Shown here piece by piece: positions 10,256 through 18,231 of a DNA stretch of 52,623 bases (its first letter is position 1; each line of letters opens with the position of its first letter). Below the pieces are notes generated by a model, which made no database searches, was not told the origin of the DNA, and saw only the letters and a list, made by a program, of their open reading frames with translations. The stretch comes from Thermaerobacter marianensis (GTDB lineage: Bacteria > Bacillota > Sulfobacillia > DVGY01): the NCBI GenBank assembly GCA_020724425.1, contig DYGY01000015.1, positions 1 to 52,623 on the forward strand, given 5' to 3'. Both the position numbers and the translations under genes were made by a program.

Positions 10256-10429
10256 ATGAAATGCTCATTTTGTGGCTATACCTTTTCCACTGAAAAGGCA
10301 GAAACAGGCTGTCAGAGTTGTCCCATGACAACCCTATGCCAGAAAATCAAGTGTCCTAATTGTGGCTATGAAATGCCTGCTGAACCAAAACTACCAAAAT
10401 TTCTGAAGTCTTGGCTCAAAGGAGATTAA
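10256..10429 (+). CDS. Small cysteine-rich protein between feoB and feoA
   Basis: A 57-residue ORF starting MKCSFCGYTF, with GGAGG 6 bases before its ATG. Seven cysteines are arranged as C3-x2-C6, C19-x2-C22, C28 and C33-x2-C36, the last in CPNCGYEMP, which looks like a zinc-ribbon half. It lies 11 bases after the feoB stop and 5 bases before the feoA start, so it is certainly co-transcribed. It could bind Zn, Fe or an Fe-S cluster and serve as a FeoC-like accessory protein, but it has no winged-helix features of FeoC. Function is inferred only from position. Confidence 0.75.
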   Translation: MKCSFCGYTFSTEKAETGCQSCPMTTLCQKIKCPNCGYEMPAEPKLPKFLKSWLKGD

Positions 10430-10434
10430 GATAA

Positions 10435-10728
10435 ATGGAGAACCCAGTAGCATTAAACCAGATAACAAAGGGAACTAGAGGCACAATTGTCTCAATATAT
10501 ACCGATGATGAAAGAAGATTACGAAAACTTCTGGCTATGGGTATATACCCTGGTGCGCAAATAGAATTGTTACAAAGATTTCCCTCTTTCATCATTAGTG
10601 TAGGTAATACCCAAATTGCTTTAGATAGTGATATAGCTGCAGAGATAAAGCTTATCCCTTCACCGGCTAGGCCAAGACGTAGAAGAAAACGCTGGAGAAT
10701 CTCTTTTTCCTGGTTAAATATGCAATAG
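10435..10728 (+). CDS. feoA: Ferrous iron transport protein FeoA
   Basis: A 97-residue cytosolic SH3-like protein that supports FeoB activity. The FeoA core runs LNQITKGTRGTIVSI through LAMGIYPGAQIELL to ALDSDIAAEIKLI (residues 5-79). A basic tail (PARPRRRRKRWRISFSW) extends beyond the usual domain end and may bind membrane or the GTPase. The last codons, NMQ-stop, are part of the shared terminator palindrome at 10720-10752. Confidence 0.9.
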   Translation: MENPVALNQITKGTRGTIVSIYTDDERRLRKLLAMGIYPGAQIELLQRFPSFIISVGNTQIALDSDIAAEIKLIPSPARPRRRRKRWRISFSWLNMQ

Positions 10729-10752
10729 CCGGGATGTCCCGGGCTATTGCAT
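10720..10752. terminator. Bidirectional terminator shared by feoA and the response regulator
   Basis: A 33-base near-perfect palindrome with an 11-bp outer stem ATGCAATAGCC/GGCTATTGCAT, an inner GGGA/TCCC and one bulged G. Both convergent genes use the same ATG-CAA-TAG within it as their last codons and stop. It is followed by a moderately T-rich ATTTTCT on the plus strand. Confidence 0.75.
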
Positions 10753-11424
10753 ATTTTCTATATCATCTTCTCTAACTAAGCCTTCTTGCAATGCATATGC
10801 CGCTGCCTGCACTCTATTCTCAAGATGAAGCTTTTCCATAATATTGCTCAAGTGTTTCTTTACTGTGTTCTCACTAATCTTAAGAGTATCAGCAATATCT
10901 CTATTGGTATAACCTTTGGCTACAAGACTCAACACTTCTTTTTCCCTTGGGGTTAGTTCCTGACCACTAGAGCTTTCCTGAATAGCATTGTCTCTCTTAG
11001 CAAACTCATCTAATATTCGAGAAGCGATTCTGCCTGAGAAAACTGCTTCACCCCGATAAGCTCTGCGTAAATAGTCAAACAACTCATCAGGTTCAATATT
11101 CTTTAAGAGATAGCCTCTTGCTCCTGCTTTAATGGCATCAAAGAGATTTTCATCATCATCAGAAACAGTTAACATGATGATATTAATCTCTGGTATGGCT
11201 TTCTTAATTAGTCTAGTAGCGTGTAGTCCATCACAACCTGGCATATTGACATCCATTAAAATGATGTCAGGTTGTGCTTCCCGGGCCAGATCCAATGCTT
11301 CTAATGCATTTCCTGCAGACCCAACTACCTGAAATCCTTCTTCTTCAGCCATCAAATTAGCCAAACTCTTCCTCACTAAAGCATGATCATCTACCAACAA
11401 AACCTTAATGTTATTGTCGCCCAT
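10744..11424 (-). CDS. NarL/LuxR-type response regulator
   Basis: DNA-binding partner of the histidine kinase upstream. The receiver domain (residues 5-122) has acidic D12-D13, phospho-acceptor D58 (ILMDVNMPG), the switch T in MLTVSDD and K near 109. The C-terminal GerE/LuxR helix-turn-helix runs from LTPREKEVLSLVAKGYTNRDIADTL to TVKKHLSNIMEKL (about 156-215). The start overlaps the kinase end by 14 bases, giving coupled translation. Signal and targets are not visible here. Confidence 0.92.
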   Translation of the reverse strand: MGDNNIKVLLVDDHALVRKSLANLMAEEEGFQVVGSAGNALEALDLAREAQPDIILMDVNMPGCDGLHATRLIKKAIPEINIIMLTVSDDDENLFDAIKAGARGYLLKNIEPDELFDYLRRAYRGEAVFSGRIASRILDEFAKRDNAIQESSSGQELTPREKEVLSLVAKGYTNRDIADTLKISENTVKKHLSNIMEKLHLENRVQAAAYALQEGLVREDDIENMQ

Positions 11425-12796
11425 TCAATAACCCCCCTTTATGAGTAATTGGTCCTTCTACTATAACCCTAGTTCCTTCTTTTAATGTACTTTCAACAGT
11501 TAGGATAGCACCAATCGATTCTGCTCGTTCTCTCATAATACCCAGACCGTAGTGTCTATCCACCTGAGGTTCTACATCCTCTACCACAAATCCCTGACCA
11601 TTATCTTCAATGATTATTCTTAACCCAACTGAGCAGCGTTCAAGGGTAATCACTACTCGAGTAGCATTAGCATGTTTTCTTACATTAACAAGAGCCTCTT
11701 GAACAATTCTAATTAGCTGCACTTCAATATCAGGATGTAATTTAGGGTTAAGCTCATCTTTAACAACTATTCTAGTCTCTAGACCAGCCGTCTTCCCAAA
11801 TTCACTTAAGTATGTGGTTAGTCTTTTAATAAACTCACCCTGGGGTATGGCAGTATGTTTGAGATCAAAGATAGCCTGTCTAACTTCTTCATAGGTCTGT
11901 TTAATTACACCCTTCATCTCCTGAAGTTCTTTCTCTGCCTTATCATAATTCTTCTTATCTAGTTCCCCAAGGATTCCTGTAACATGAAAGTTCATATAGG
12001 TTAAAGCCTGAGCAAAACCATCGTGCATCTCTCTAGCCAGTCTTTCCCTTTCTTCAATGGCAGCAAGACTCTGTACCCGATTGTACATCTGAGCATTTTC
12101 AATAGCTATGCCCAAATTATTAGCAAGAGTAATTAGGAAGCGTTCCTCATCAGTAGTAAAGTGATGTGGTTTACGATAACCTACTACAAGAGTACCAAAA
12201 ACCCTATCCCTCTGACTGATTGGCAAGGCAATAACGGCCCTGAGTTTCTCAGCTTTAAGAATAGGGTAATTCTTAATACTTTCTTTGTCTGTATCTTTAG
12301 GAAAGTCTTCAAACTTGATTATCTTCCCAGAGATAATTACCTCGCCGGCTAGATCTTCACCATGGCCAACCTTAAGAGCACGATAGTCTCTAGATAAACT
12401 ACCCACAATACCCTGGCAGATTACTTCTTCTGATGTTTCATCTATAAGACTCCATCCCGCCATGTCTGCTTGAAAATATGTTCTTGTTTTCTCAAGAACA
12501 GTAATAATGTTCTTTTCTAGCTTAAACAGAGAAGAAGAAATATCCTGACTTAGCTCATAAAGTGCAGCTGTAGTTTCCTTCTCACGCTTCAACTTGCCTT
12601 CAATACGAAGAAAGACCCCAAATACATAATTAGAAAATACTACTGAGCTTAAGATGACAACTGCTATCATTGCAAGAGCGTGATACATCCATGAATAGCC
12701 CATGGTAGTTAGCCAGTAGTATATAAGAGCTAGACTTCCAGCTAGCATTGATGGTGCAACTATCGTCAATAATCTTAAGCCCTTATGAGAAATCAA
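11411..12796 (-). CDS. Membrane histidine kinase of the NarL/DesK-type, with GAF domain
   Basis: A 461-residue sensor kinase with two N-terminal transmembrane helices (about 8-30 and 38-62), a GAF domain (about 85-240), a HisKA_3 dimerisation helix with phospho-acceptor H258 (EERERLAREMHDG), and a HATPase domain with N-box NVRKHAN, G1 DNGQGF and G2 GLGIMRERA. There is almost no extracytoplasmic loop, so sensing is probably by the membrane helices or the GAF domain, perhaps of an intracellular ligand or redox state. TTG 12796 is preceded by GGTGGGAGG. It is transcribed with the response regulator. Confidence 0.9.
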   Translation of the reverse strand: MISHKGLRLLTIVAPSMLAGSLALIYYWLTTMGYSWMYHALAMIAVVILSSVVFSNYVFGVFLRIEGKLKREKETTAALYELSQDISSSLFKLEKNIITVLEKTRTYFQADMAGWSLIDETSEEVICQGIVGSLSRDYRALKVGHGEDLAGEVIISGKIIKFEDFPKDTDKESIKNYPILKAEKLRAVIALPISQRDRVFGTLVVGYRKPHHFTTDEERFLITLANNLGIAIENAQMYNRVQSLAAIEERERLAREMHDGFAQALTYMNFHVTGILGELDKKNYDKAEKELQEMKGVIKQTYEEVRQAIFDLKHTAIPQGEFIKRLTTYLSEFGKTAGLETRIVVKDELNPKLHPDIEVQLIRIVQEALVNVRKHANATRVVITLERCSVGLRIIIEDNGQGFVVEDVEPQVDRHYGLGIMRERAESIGAILTVESTLKEGTRVIVEGPITHKGGLLNGRQ

Positions 12797-12861
12797 TGGT
12801 AACCTCCCACCTTGTTACGCTTTTCTCATTTATCATATCATCTTCTGACTTATTCGTCCAA

Positions 12862-12908
12862 AAAAAATATCCACTCCTCGAGTAGATAATACTACTACTT
12901 GGAGTGGA
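12862..12908 (-). terminator. Rho-independent terminator of the arginine decarboxylase gene
   Basis: The stem pairs 12870-12877 with 12901-12908 and extends with AGTAG/CTACT. On the minus strand it is followed by ATATTTTTTTT. It separates the decarboxylase from the downstream two-component genes. Confidence 0.85.
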
Positions 12909-12940
12909 AGAGCAACATTACTCTTAAATAATATTATCTT

Positions 12941-13399
12941 TTAGTACCATAGCGCCGCGGCAGCTACTACTGCACCGACTTTTTCTACCTTGTGTTCAAC
13001 AGCAGCAACCTTAATTTCTTTAGCAACCATACCTCTAGCAGCAAAACCTTCCTCGACCATGGCGGTAACGATTCTTTCTGCTTCCTCTTTGGAGCAGATT
13101 CCTGAGAACTCCATAATCAGACCATAGTCACTCTCAGAGAACCCAATGCCAATTGACGCAGAAATTACCTCTCCTGGGGTATCACTGGTGATTGACCCGT
13201 AAGCAGTAGGTGTTAGAGATCCTGGAGGAATAACCAGGGACTCAACATAGTCAACTGCAGGTGGCAAAATACTAGATACCCTGATTAGATTAAGGTTGCC
13301 GATACCTGCTTTCATTAGAGCTTTATCGAAGGCAGTCAAGCGAGTATCACCTTCAGACCCTCCTGCTACAACAGTTACTTTTTTTGGTGTTGGTAACAT
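12941..13399 (-). CDS. Pyruvoyl-dependent arginine decarboxylase
   Basis: Decarboxylates arginine to agmatine using a pyruvoyl group made by self-cleavage. The 152 residues include the serinolysis site S42-S43 in RVSSILPP, giving a short beta chain and an alpha chain with N-terminal pyruvoyl, plus the typical GSLTPTAYGS and ASIGIGFSESDYGLIMEFSG stretches. ATG 13399 has GGAGGA upstream. It has its own promoter (13443-13471) and terminator, so it is a single-gene unit. With SpeB and SpeE encoded 5 kb away it completes the arginine-to-spermidine route apart from decarboxylated SAM supply. Confidence 0.93.
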   Translation of the reverse strand: MLPTPKKVTVVAGGSEGDTRLTAFDKALMKAGIGNLNLIRVSSILPPAVDYVESLVIPPGSLTPTAYGSITSDTPGEVISASIGIGFSESDYGLIMEFSGICSKEEAERIVTAMVEEGFAARGMVAKEIKVAAVEHKVEKVGAVVAAAALWY

Positions 13400-13442
13400 T
13401 CAAACTTCCTCCTCAGCGTTGTCACGCATACATTCATCTTGC

Positions 13443-13471
13443 ATTATAATCTGGTACCGTCTTCATGGCAA
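13443..13471 (-). promoter_or_regulatory. Promoter of the arginine decarboxylase gene
   Basis: On the minus strand TTGCCA (13466-13471) and TATAAT (13443-13448) are 17 bases apart, giving a start near 13436 and a leader of about 37 bases. Confidence 0.7.
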
Positions 13472-13543
13472 GAATATTTTTTAGAAGTAGGGCAGAATAG
13501 CCATACTAAATGTACCTCTTGTTGGTTTGGAAGGATGAAATGC

Positions 13544-15613
13544 ATGGAATCCCGTCAAGACAAAAAATCTAACAAAAGAATATGGCGGGCTCTCCTCTGG
13601 TTGTTGGGATTCGTAGCTTTAGCTGCTTTAGCTCTGGCAGTGATAGTTTATCTTACCCCTCTCCCTGAGGTACAGCTTCCCCAAACATCACTAATTTATG
13701 ATAGGGATAGTAGGCCTTTAACTAGTATTGCTGAGCAAAACAGGGTTCCCGTTGCTTATGATGAGCTTCCTGAAAATTTGATCAACGCGGTAATTGCCAT
13801 AGAGGACAATCGCTTCTGGAAACACTATGGCTTAGATCCCTGGGCTTTATTAAGAGCAGTCTATCGCAACATGCAGGCAGGTAGAATAGTTGAAGGTGGT
13901 AGCACAATTACCCAGCAGTTAGCCAAGAACCTCTTTTTAACCCAGGAGAAGACCTTTATCAGAAAGATCCAGGAAGCTATCTATACAATTAAACTTGAAC
14001 AGCAGTTTTCTAAAGAATCCATCCTAACCCAATACCTGAATATAATATACTTGGGGCACGGAGCATTGGGGGTAGAAGCAGCCTCCCAACTGTATTTTGG
14101 CAAACACGTATCAGAACTAACCCTGGGAGAAAGTGCTATGATTGCTGGAATCATCCGTAGCCCTGAAAGATATACTCCCTATAAGTATCCTGATGTGGCT
14201 CAGGAACGTAAGGAGATAGCTCTAAGTAGGATGCAAGAGCTTGGCTATATCTCTGAAGATGAAGCAAGTGAAGCCAGAGATGAACCTATAGAGTTAGTTG
14301 GACTTTCACGAAGAAATCCTTCAGACTCCTATGTGATTGATTACGTTAGAAGGGAACTTAAATCATTTTTCCCTGGTATTGAAGAGGATTTGGAAACAGG
14401 AGGGTATCGTATCTATACTACTGTTGACCTTAATGCTCAAAGATCTGCTGCCGCCATACTTAACAATTCTCTCGGAGAACCCCGTCTTATAGATAGTCGT
14501 GGAGTGCCTCAACCTCAGGGAGCTCTTGTAGCAATTGATCCAGCTACAGGAGGAATAGTAGCACTCATCGGTGGTAGGGATGATACCACGAGTAATCAGT
14601 TAAATAGATCTATCTTTGGTCAGGGCAGACAGCCCGGATCTTCATTCAAGCCTTTCATTTATGCTGCTGCCATTGAAGCTGGCTATACACCCCTTGATCA
14701 GTTTGACTGTACCTATATCCGTTATCCTGATGGTGAAGGTGAATGGTGGGAACCAACTGATTACCAGGCAAAACCTGAAGATCCACCCTATCATGAACAA
14801 CCCTTGACCATGAGGCAAGCATTAGCTGTATCAGATAACGTGGTTACGGCTCAGTGGGCTGAAAGAGTTGGCCTAACCCATATCATTGAACTAGCGCGAA
14901 GAATGGGTATTAAAAGCCAGCTCAACAGAGATCTCACCCTAGCCTTGGGAACATCAGAGGTATTAGTCTTAGACTTGGCTCAAGCTTATGTACCCTTTGC
15001 GAATCTCGGCTATGCTATGGAGCCCTATATGATAACTCGTCTAGAAGACTCTCAAGGGAATATACTGTACGAAGGGTCGCCTAAACCACAACAAGTCATC
15101 GCTCCTGAGACAGCCTATCTCATAACAGATATGCTGGTTAGTGCTTTTGAATATGGAACGGCTACACATTTGCAAGCGATAGTGGGTAGACCTGCTGCTG
15201 GTAAGACAGGGACAACCCAAGACCATCGTGATGCCTGGTTTGTTGGCTATACCCCAGATTTAGTCACAGCAGTGTGGGTGGGTTATGATCAACCCCAGAG
15301 ACTCTGGGCTCCAGGTGGTTGGCTAGCTGGTCCAATCTGGGCAGAACTAACCGCCCAGGCACTACAGGATACACCTCCTAGAGACTTTCCCAAACCACCG
15401 GGCATAGTCACAGCCGAAGTCTGTGGCCCTCACGGTTATCCTAAATATGGCTTAGAACCAACTACAGGGTCTTTTACAGAGGTATTTAAAGAAGGTACCG
15501 TACCTGAAGGTACCTGTCCTGAACCTGAAGTTCAAGAACCACCTTCATTCTGGGACATTATTGATAGATGGTTAAGACAACAACCTGAAGAAGAAATTGA
15601 CCCGTGGGAATAG
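13544..15613 (+). CDS. Class A penicillin-binding protein (PBP1a-type)
   Basis: Bifunctional peptidoglycan synthase. With the start at ATG 13544 (GGAAGG 9 bases upstream) it has 689 residues, although the frame is open back to 13439. A basic N-terminus precedes one transmembrane helix (13-36). The GT51 glycosyltransferase has catalytic E87 in AIEDNRFWKHYG and EGGSTITQQLAKN. The transpeptidase has S366-S-F-K, S430-D-N and K554-T-G. The Pro/Glu-rich C-terminal tail lacks an added PASTA or Fn3 domain. It is divergent from the arginine decarboxylase gene and followed 53 bases later by a small unknown gene. Confidence 0.94.
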   Translation: MESRQDKKSNKRIWRALLWLLGFVALAALALAVIVYLTPLPEVQLPQTSLIYDRDSRPLTSIAEQNRVPVAYDELPENLINAVIAIEDNRFWKHYGLDPWALLRAVYRNMQAGRIVEGGSTITQQLAKNLFLTQEKTFIRKIQEAIYTIKLEQQFSKESILTQYLNIIYLGHGALGVEAASQLYFGKHVSELTLGESAMIAGIIRSPERYTPYKYPDVAQERKEIALSRMQELGYISEDEASEARDEPIELVGLSRRNPSDSYVIDYVRRELKSFFPGIEEDLETGGYRIYTTVDLNAQRSAAAILNNSLGEPRLIDSRGVPQPQGALVAIDPATGGIVALIGGRDDTTSNQLNRSIFGQGRQPGSSFKPFIYAAAIEAGYTPLDQFDCTYIRYPDGEGEWWEPTDYQAKPEDPPYHEQPLTMRQALAVSDNVVTAQWAERVGLTHIIELARRMGIKSQLNRDLTLALGTSEVLVLDLAQAYVPFANLGYAMEPYMITRLEDSQGNILYEGSPKPQQVIAPETAYLITDMLVSAFEYGTATHLQAIVGRPAAGKTGTTQDHRDAWFVGYTPDLVTAVWVGYDQPQRLWAPGGWLAGPIWAELTAQALQDTPPRDFPKPPGIVTAEVCGPHGYPKYGLEPTTGSFTEVFKEGTVPEGTCPEPEVQEPPSFWDIIDRWLRQQPEEEIDPWE

Positions 15614-15666
15614 GAAAGGACATCCCTGTATTTATGTAGAAATGTCTAGTAAAGGAGGTCCTGTCA

Positions 15667-15972
15667 ATGAGGAATATATTTACCTATAGGAATCAGTTTC
15701 TTTTAGTTTCCCTTAAACTTGAAAATGGCAAGAAATTTACTTTTCCCATACCACTATTTGTCCTTGAAGATCTAATTTTATCTTTCTACCATTTAGGTAA
15801 TACGTTAATGAAACTATCACCAAGATTGTCTGCAAGATTTCAGTTTAATAGTGTTAATCTTAAAGAAATCCTACCTATCCTCAGTTCTTTATGGGAGGAG
15901 CTACGTACAAGTGGTCACTTTACCTTGTTGGAAATACATGATGATGTGGACATAAGAATCAGTCTATATTAA
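15667..15972 (+). CDS. Small protein of unknown function
   Basis: A 101-residue ORF with an excellent AAAGGAGG site. It is predicted soluble and alpha/beta, with a Phe-Pro-rich middle (KFTFPIPLFVLEDLILSFYH) and an acidic end (LLEIHDDVDIRISLY). I recognise no family. It follows the PBP gene by 53 bases without an obvious terminator, so it may be co-transcribed. Its last 9 bases overlap the end of the convergent flavin reductase gene. Confidence 0.65.
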   Translation: MRNIFTYRNQFLLVSLKLENGKKFTFPIPLFVLEDLILSFYHLGNTLMKLSPRLSARFQFNSVNLKEILPILSSLWEELRTSGHFTLLEIHDDVDIRISLY

Positions 15973-16524
15973 TTCCGATATGCTCAAAATAGTGTTTAGT
16001 TCTCTTGCCTGAGTCATGGCGAAACTATCGTTTAGTACCTCACCGGGTTTATTGCCCTCACCAATTATGTAGCCTTGAAAATCGATATCTAAAAACTCAA
16101 AAATGTAATTAAACTGTTCAACAAGTGGCAAGGCCTTTAGCAAGGGTTTATCGCTCCCGGTGATAACTACATAGGCCTTCTTCGTACCCATTTCTGATCG
16201 GAAATTTAGACAGGGGTCTCGTAAGCTTTCTGACCACCTGTCTATGAAGTTTTTTAGGAGTCCCGACATACCATACCAGTACAAAGGAGTAGCAAAAAGA
16301 AGGAGGTCGTGTTGTTTAATTAGCTCAATGATTTGATAATAGTCATCGTTTTTTCTTTGAAAACCAGTAGATGTATGCCGTTGATCAACTAGAGGTTGAA
16401 TGTTATATTCAGTAAGGTATATCTTCGTACTCTGAAGATTTTTCACAACTGAGTCAGCTAATATTTCTGAGTTACCGTTCCTTCTAGAACTACCATAGAT
16501 AGTTAAGATACCCACAGTTATCAC
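15964..16524 (-). CDS. Flavodoxin-fold NAD(P)H-dependent FMN reductase
   Basis: A 186-residue flavoprotein of the NADPH-dependent FMN reductase / iron-sulfur flavoprotein group. The FMN phosphate loop is YGSSRRNGNSE near the N-terminus, and the second flavin site is FATPLYWYGMSGLLKNFIDRW. The Cys motif of iron-sulfur flavoproteins (CxxCxxC) is absent, so a plain flavin reductase or quinone reductase is likelier. It is monocistronic, 50 bases beyond rlmH and convergent with the small gene at 15667. Confidence 0.85.
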   Translation of the reverse strand: MITVGILTIYGSSRRNGNSEILADSVVKNLQSTKIYLTEYNIQPLVDQRHTSTGFQRKNDDYYQIIELIKQHDLLLFATPLYWYGMSGLLKNFIDRWSESLRDPCLNFRSEMGTKKAYVVITGSDKPLLKALPLVEQFNYIFEFLDIDFQGYIIGEGNKPGEVLNDSFAMTQARELNTILSISELI

Positions 16525-16574
16525 CTTCTCAACTAGTTTATGTCTTCCTTAGGGAAATACCTATCTAGTATATC

Positions 16575-17054
16575 TTATTTATGATAAGGTTCATTACGAA
16601 TGATCTTAAAGGCTCTGAAAAGTTGTTCGGTTAGAATTAGTGATACTAGTTGATGCGGAAATGTCATTTTCGAGAGAGAAAAGCGATAGTGACTCATTTT
16701 CTTTATGCTAGGATGTAATCCTAGAGTGCCACCGATAATGATATCTAATTTAGGTTGACCCATTAACGCTTTTTCCTCTAAGAAAGAAGCTAAGTTTTCT
16801 GAAGAAAGAACCTTGCCCTGGATATCCAGGGCAAGGATTACAGATTTATCTCTTGTACTAGATAAAATGCGTTGTGCTTCTTTGTGCATAATAGCCTCAG
16901 CTAAGCTATCATTTAGCTTGGCTGGAACGGGTTCATCAGCCATACGAACCATCTCAACTCTGGCATACTTGCCTAGCCGCTTGAGATATTCATCAATACC
17001 ATTACGGTAGAAGTCTTCTTTAATAGCACCTACACCGATAATACGAATATCCAT
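16575..17054 (-). CDS. rlmH: 23S rRNA pseudouridine-1915 N3-methyltransferase
   Basis: A SPOUT-family methyltransferase that modifies pseudouridine 1915 in helix 69 of 23S rRNA. The 159 residues include LALDIQGKVLSSENLASFL, the knot motif IIIGGTLGLHPSIKK, and the conserved C-terminal LTEQLFRAFKIIRNEPYHK. It is the last gene of the walR-walK-yycH-yycI-murA-htrA-rlmH run, 9 bases after htrA, in the position rlmH holds in many Bacillota. Confidence 0.95.
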   Translation of the reverse strand: MDIRIIGVGAIKEDFYRNGIDEYLKRLGKYARVEMVRMADEPVPAKLNDSLAEAIMHKEAQRILSSTRDKSVILALDIQGKVLSSENLASFLEEKALMGQPKLDIIIGGTLGLHPSIKKMSHYRFSLSKMTFPHQLVSLILTEQLFRAFKIIRNEPYHK

Positions 17055-17063
17055 GTTGGCCTC

Positions 17064-18212
17064 CTAATTCTGTACAGGCATTTCTCCTAGTTCAATTGTC
17101 AGAGTTTCTTTGGAATCTGTCTCAAGATCAACAATTACTTCCACGTCAATCAGTTCTCCGACTCGTTTGTTTTCAAGTATTATCATTAAATCCACCACAT
17201 CGTCTATGGGGATTCCATCTAGTGCTGTAATAAACCAGCCTGATTTCAGTTCTGCTTGATGTGCTGGTGAATCAGGATATACGTTATATATCATGACTCC
17301 TTCTTCAGCATTTATTTTGAATCTAAGGTTTGCCTCTTGACGTTCCATTAGGGATACACCAAGCCAGGCTCTTTTGACATAACCATACTCAAGTATGTCT
17401 GAGGTAATCTTCTTGACCAGATTAATAGGGATGGCAAAACCCATATTTTCGGCGTCAGTTATCTTCAAGCTGTTAATTCCAATGACTTCTCCCTTGGAAT
17501 TTACTAAGGCTCCCCCACTGTTACCATGATTGATAGTGGCATCTGTTTGCAAAAGGGTGAATACCCTAACATACCCTTTATCAAGTTCAGTTCGGGGTAC
17601 CCAGTCAGTGATATTACTAATTATCCCTTTGGTCACTGAGTTTTGGAATTCAAGGCCTAACGGGTTACCTACTGCAATTGCTGTTTCACCGACCCTAACT
17701 TCGTCTGAATCACCAAAACGCGCTGTATGAAGATTGTCTGCCTCAATTTTAAGAACTGCTAGATCAGTATAGGGTGAATCGTGACCGACTAGATTTCCTT
17801 CTAGTTTCCGACCATCAGCTAATACTACCTCAATGTAGTCTGCATTCTCTACCACATGATGGTTAGTTACTATATAACCTTCTTCATCAAAGATTACTCC
17901 TGATCCGACTCCTGCCTGTACAAGTTCAGTCTTACCTGTGAAGAAGTTTCTAGAGTATCGGTAGTTAACGACACCAACTACCGCAGGCCCTACTTCTTCG
18001 GCTACCATAATGGCTGCTGAATCATCTTCTCTGTATTCATAGCTGACTATTACTTGCTGTTCTTCCGTTCTAACTTGTTCTGAGGCTATAAATAATTGGG
18101 GATAGAAGCTTGGCAAGAAAGCTAACGCAATAATCCCCCCAACTATGGCACTTAGAAGCGACACGACTACAACTACTGTAGAACTAAACCCCTTCTTAGT
18201 AGTCTGGTCCAT
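17064..18212 (-). CDS. htrA: HtrA-like membrane-anchored serine protease
   Basis: A DegP/HtrA-type quality-control protease acting outside the membrane. The 382 residues have an N-terminal transmembrane anchor (10-33), a trypsin-like domain with catalytic triad H119 (VTNHHVV), D150 (YTDLAVLKI) and S232 (NHGNSGGAL), and one C-terminal PDZ domain (about 275-375). It lies 19 bases after murA and 9 before rlmH, the position of YyxA/HtrC in the wal operon. Confidence 0.93.
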   Translation of the reverse strand: MDQTTKKGFSSTVVVVVSLLSAIVGGIIALAFLPSFYPQLFIASEQVRTEEQQVIVSYEYREDDSAAIMVAEEVGPAVVGVVNYRYSRNFFTGKTELVQAGVGSGVIFDEEGYIVTNHHVVENADYIEVVLADGRKLEGNLVGHDSPYTDLAVLKIEADNLHTARFGDSDEVRVGETAIAVGNPLGLEFQNSVTKGIISNITDWVPRTELDKGYVRVFTLLQTDATINHGNSGGALVNSKGEVIGINSLKITDAENMGFAIPINLVKKITSDILEYGYVKRAWLGVSLMERQEANLRFKINAEEGVMIYNVYPDSPAHQAELKSGWFITALDGIPIDDVVDLMIILENKRVGELIDVEVIVDLETDSKETLTIELGEMPVQN

Positions 18213-18231
18213 CGCTAAATGCCTCCTTCTC

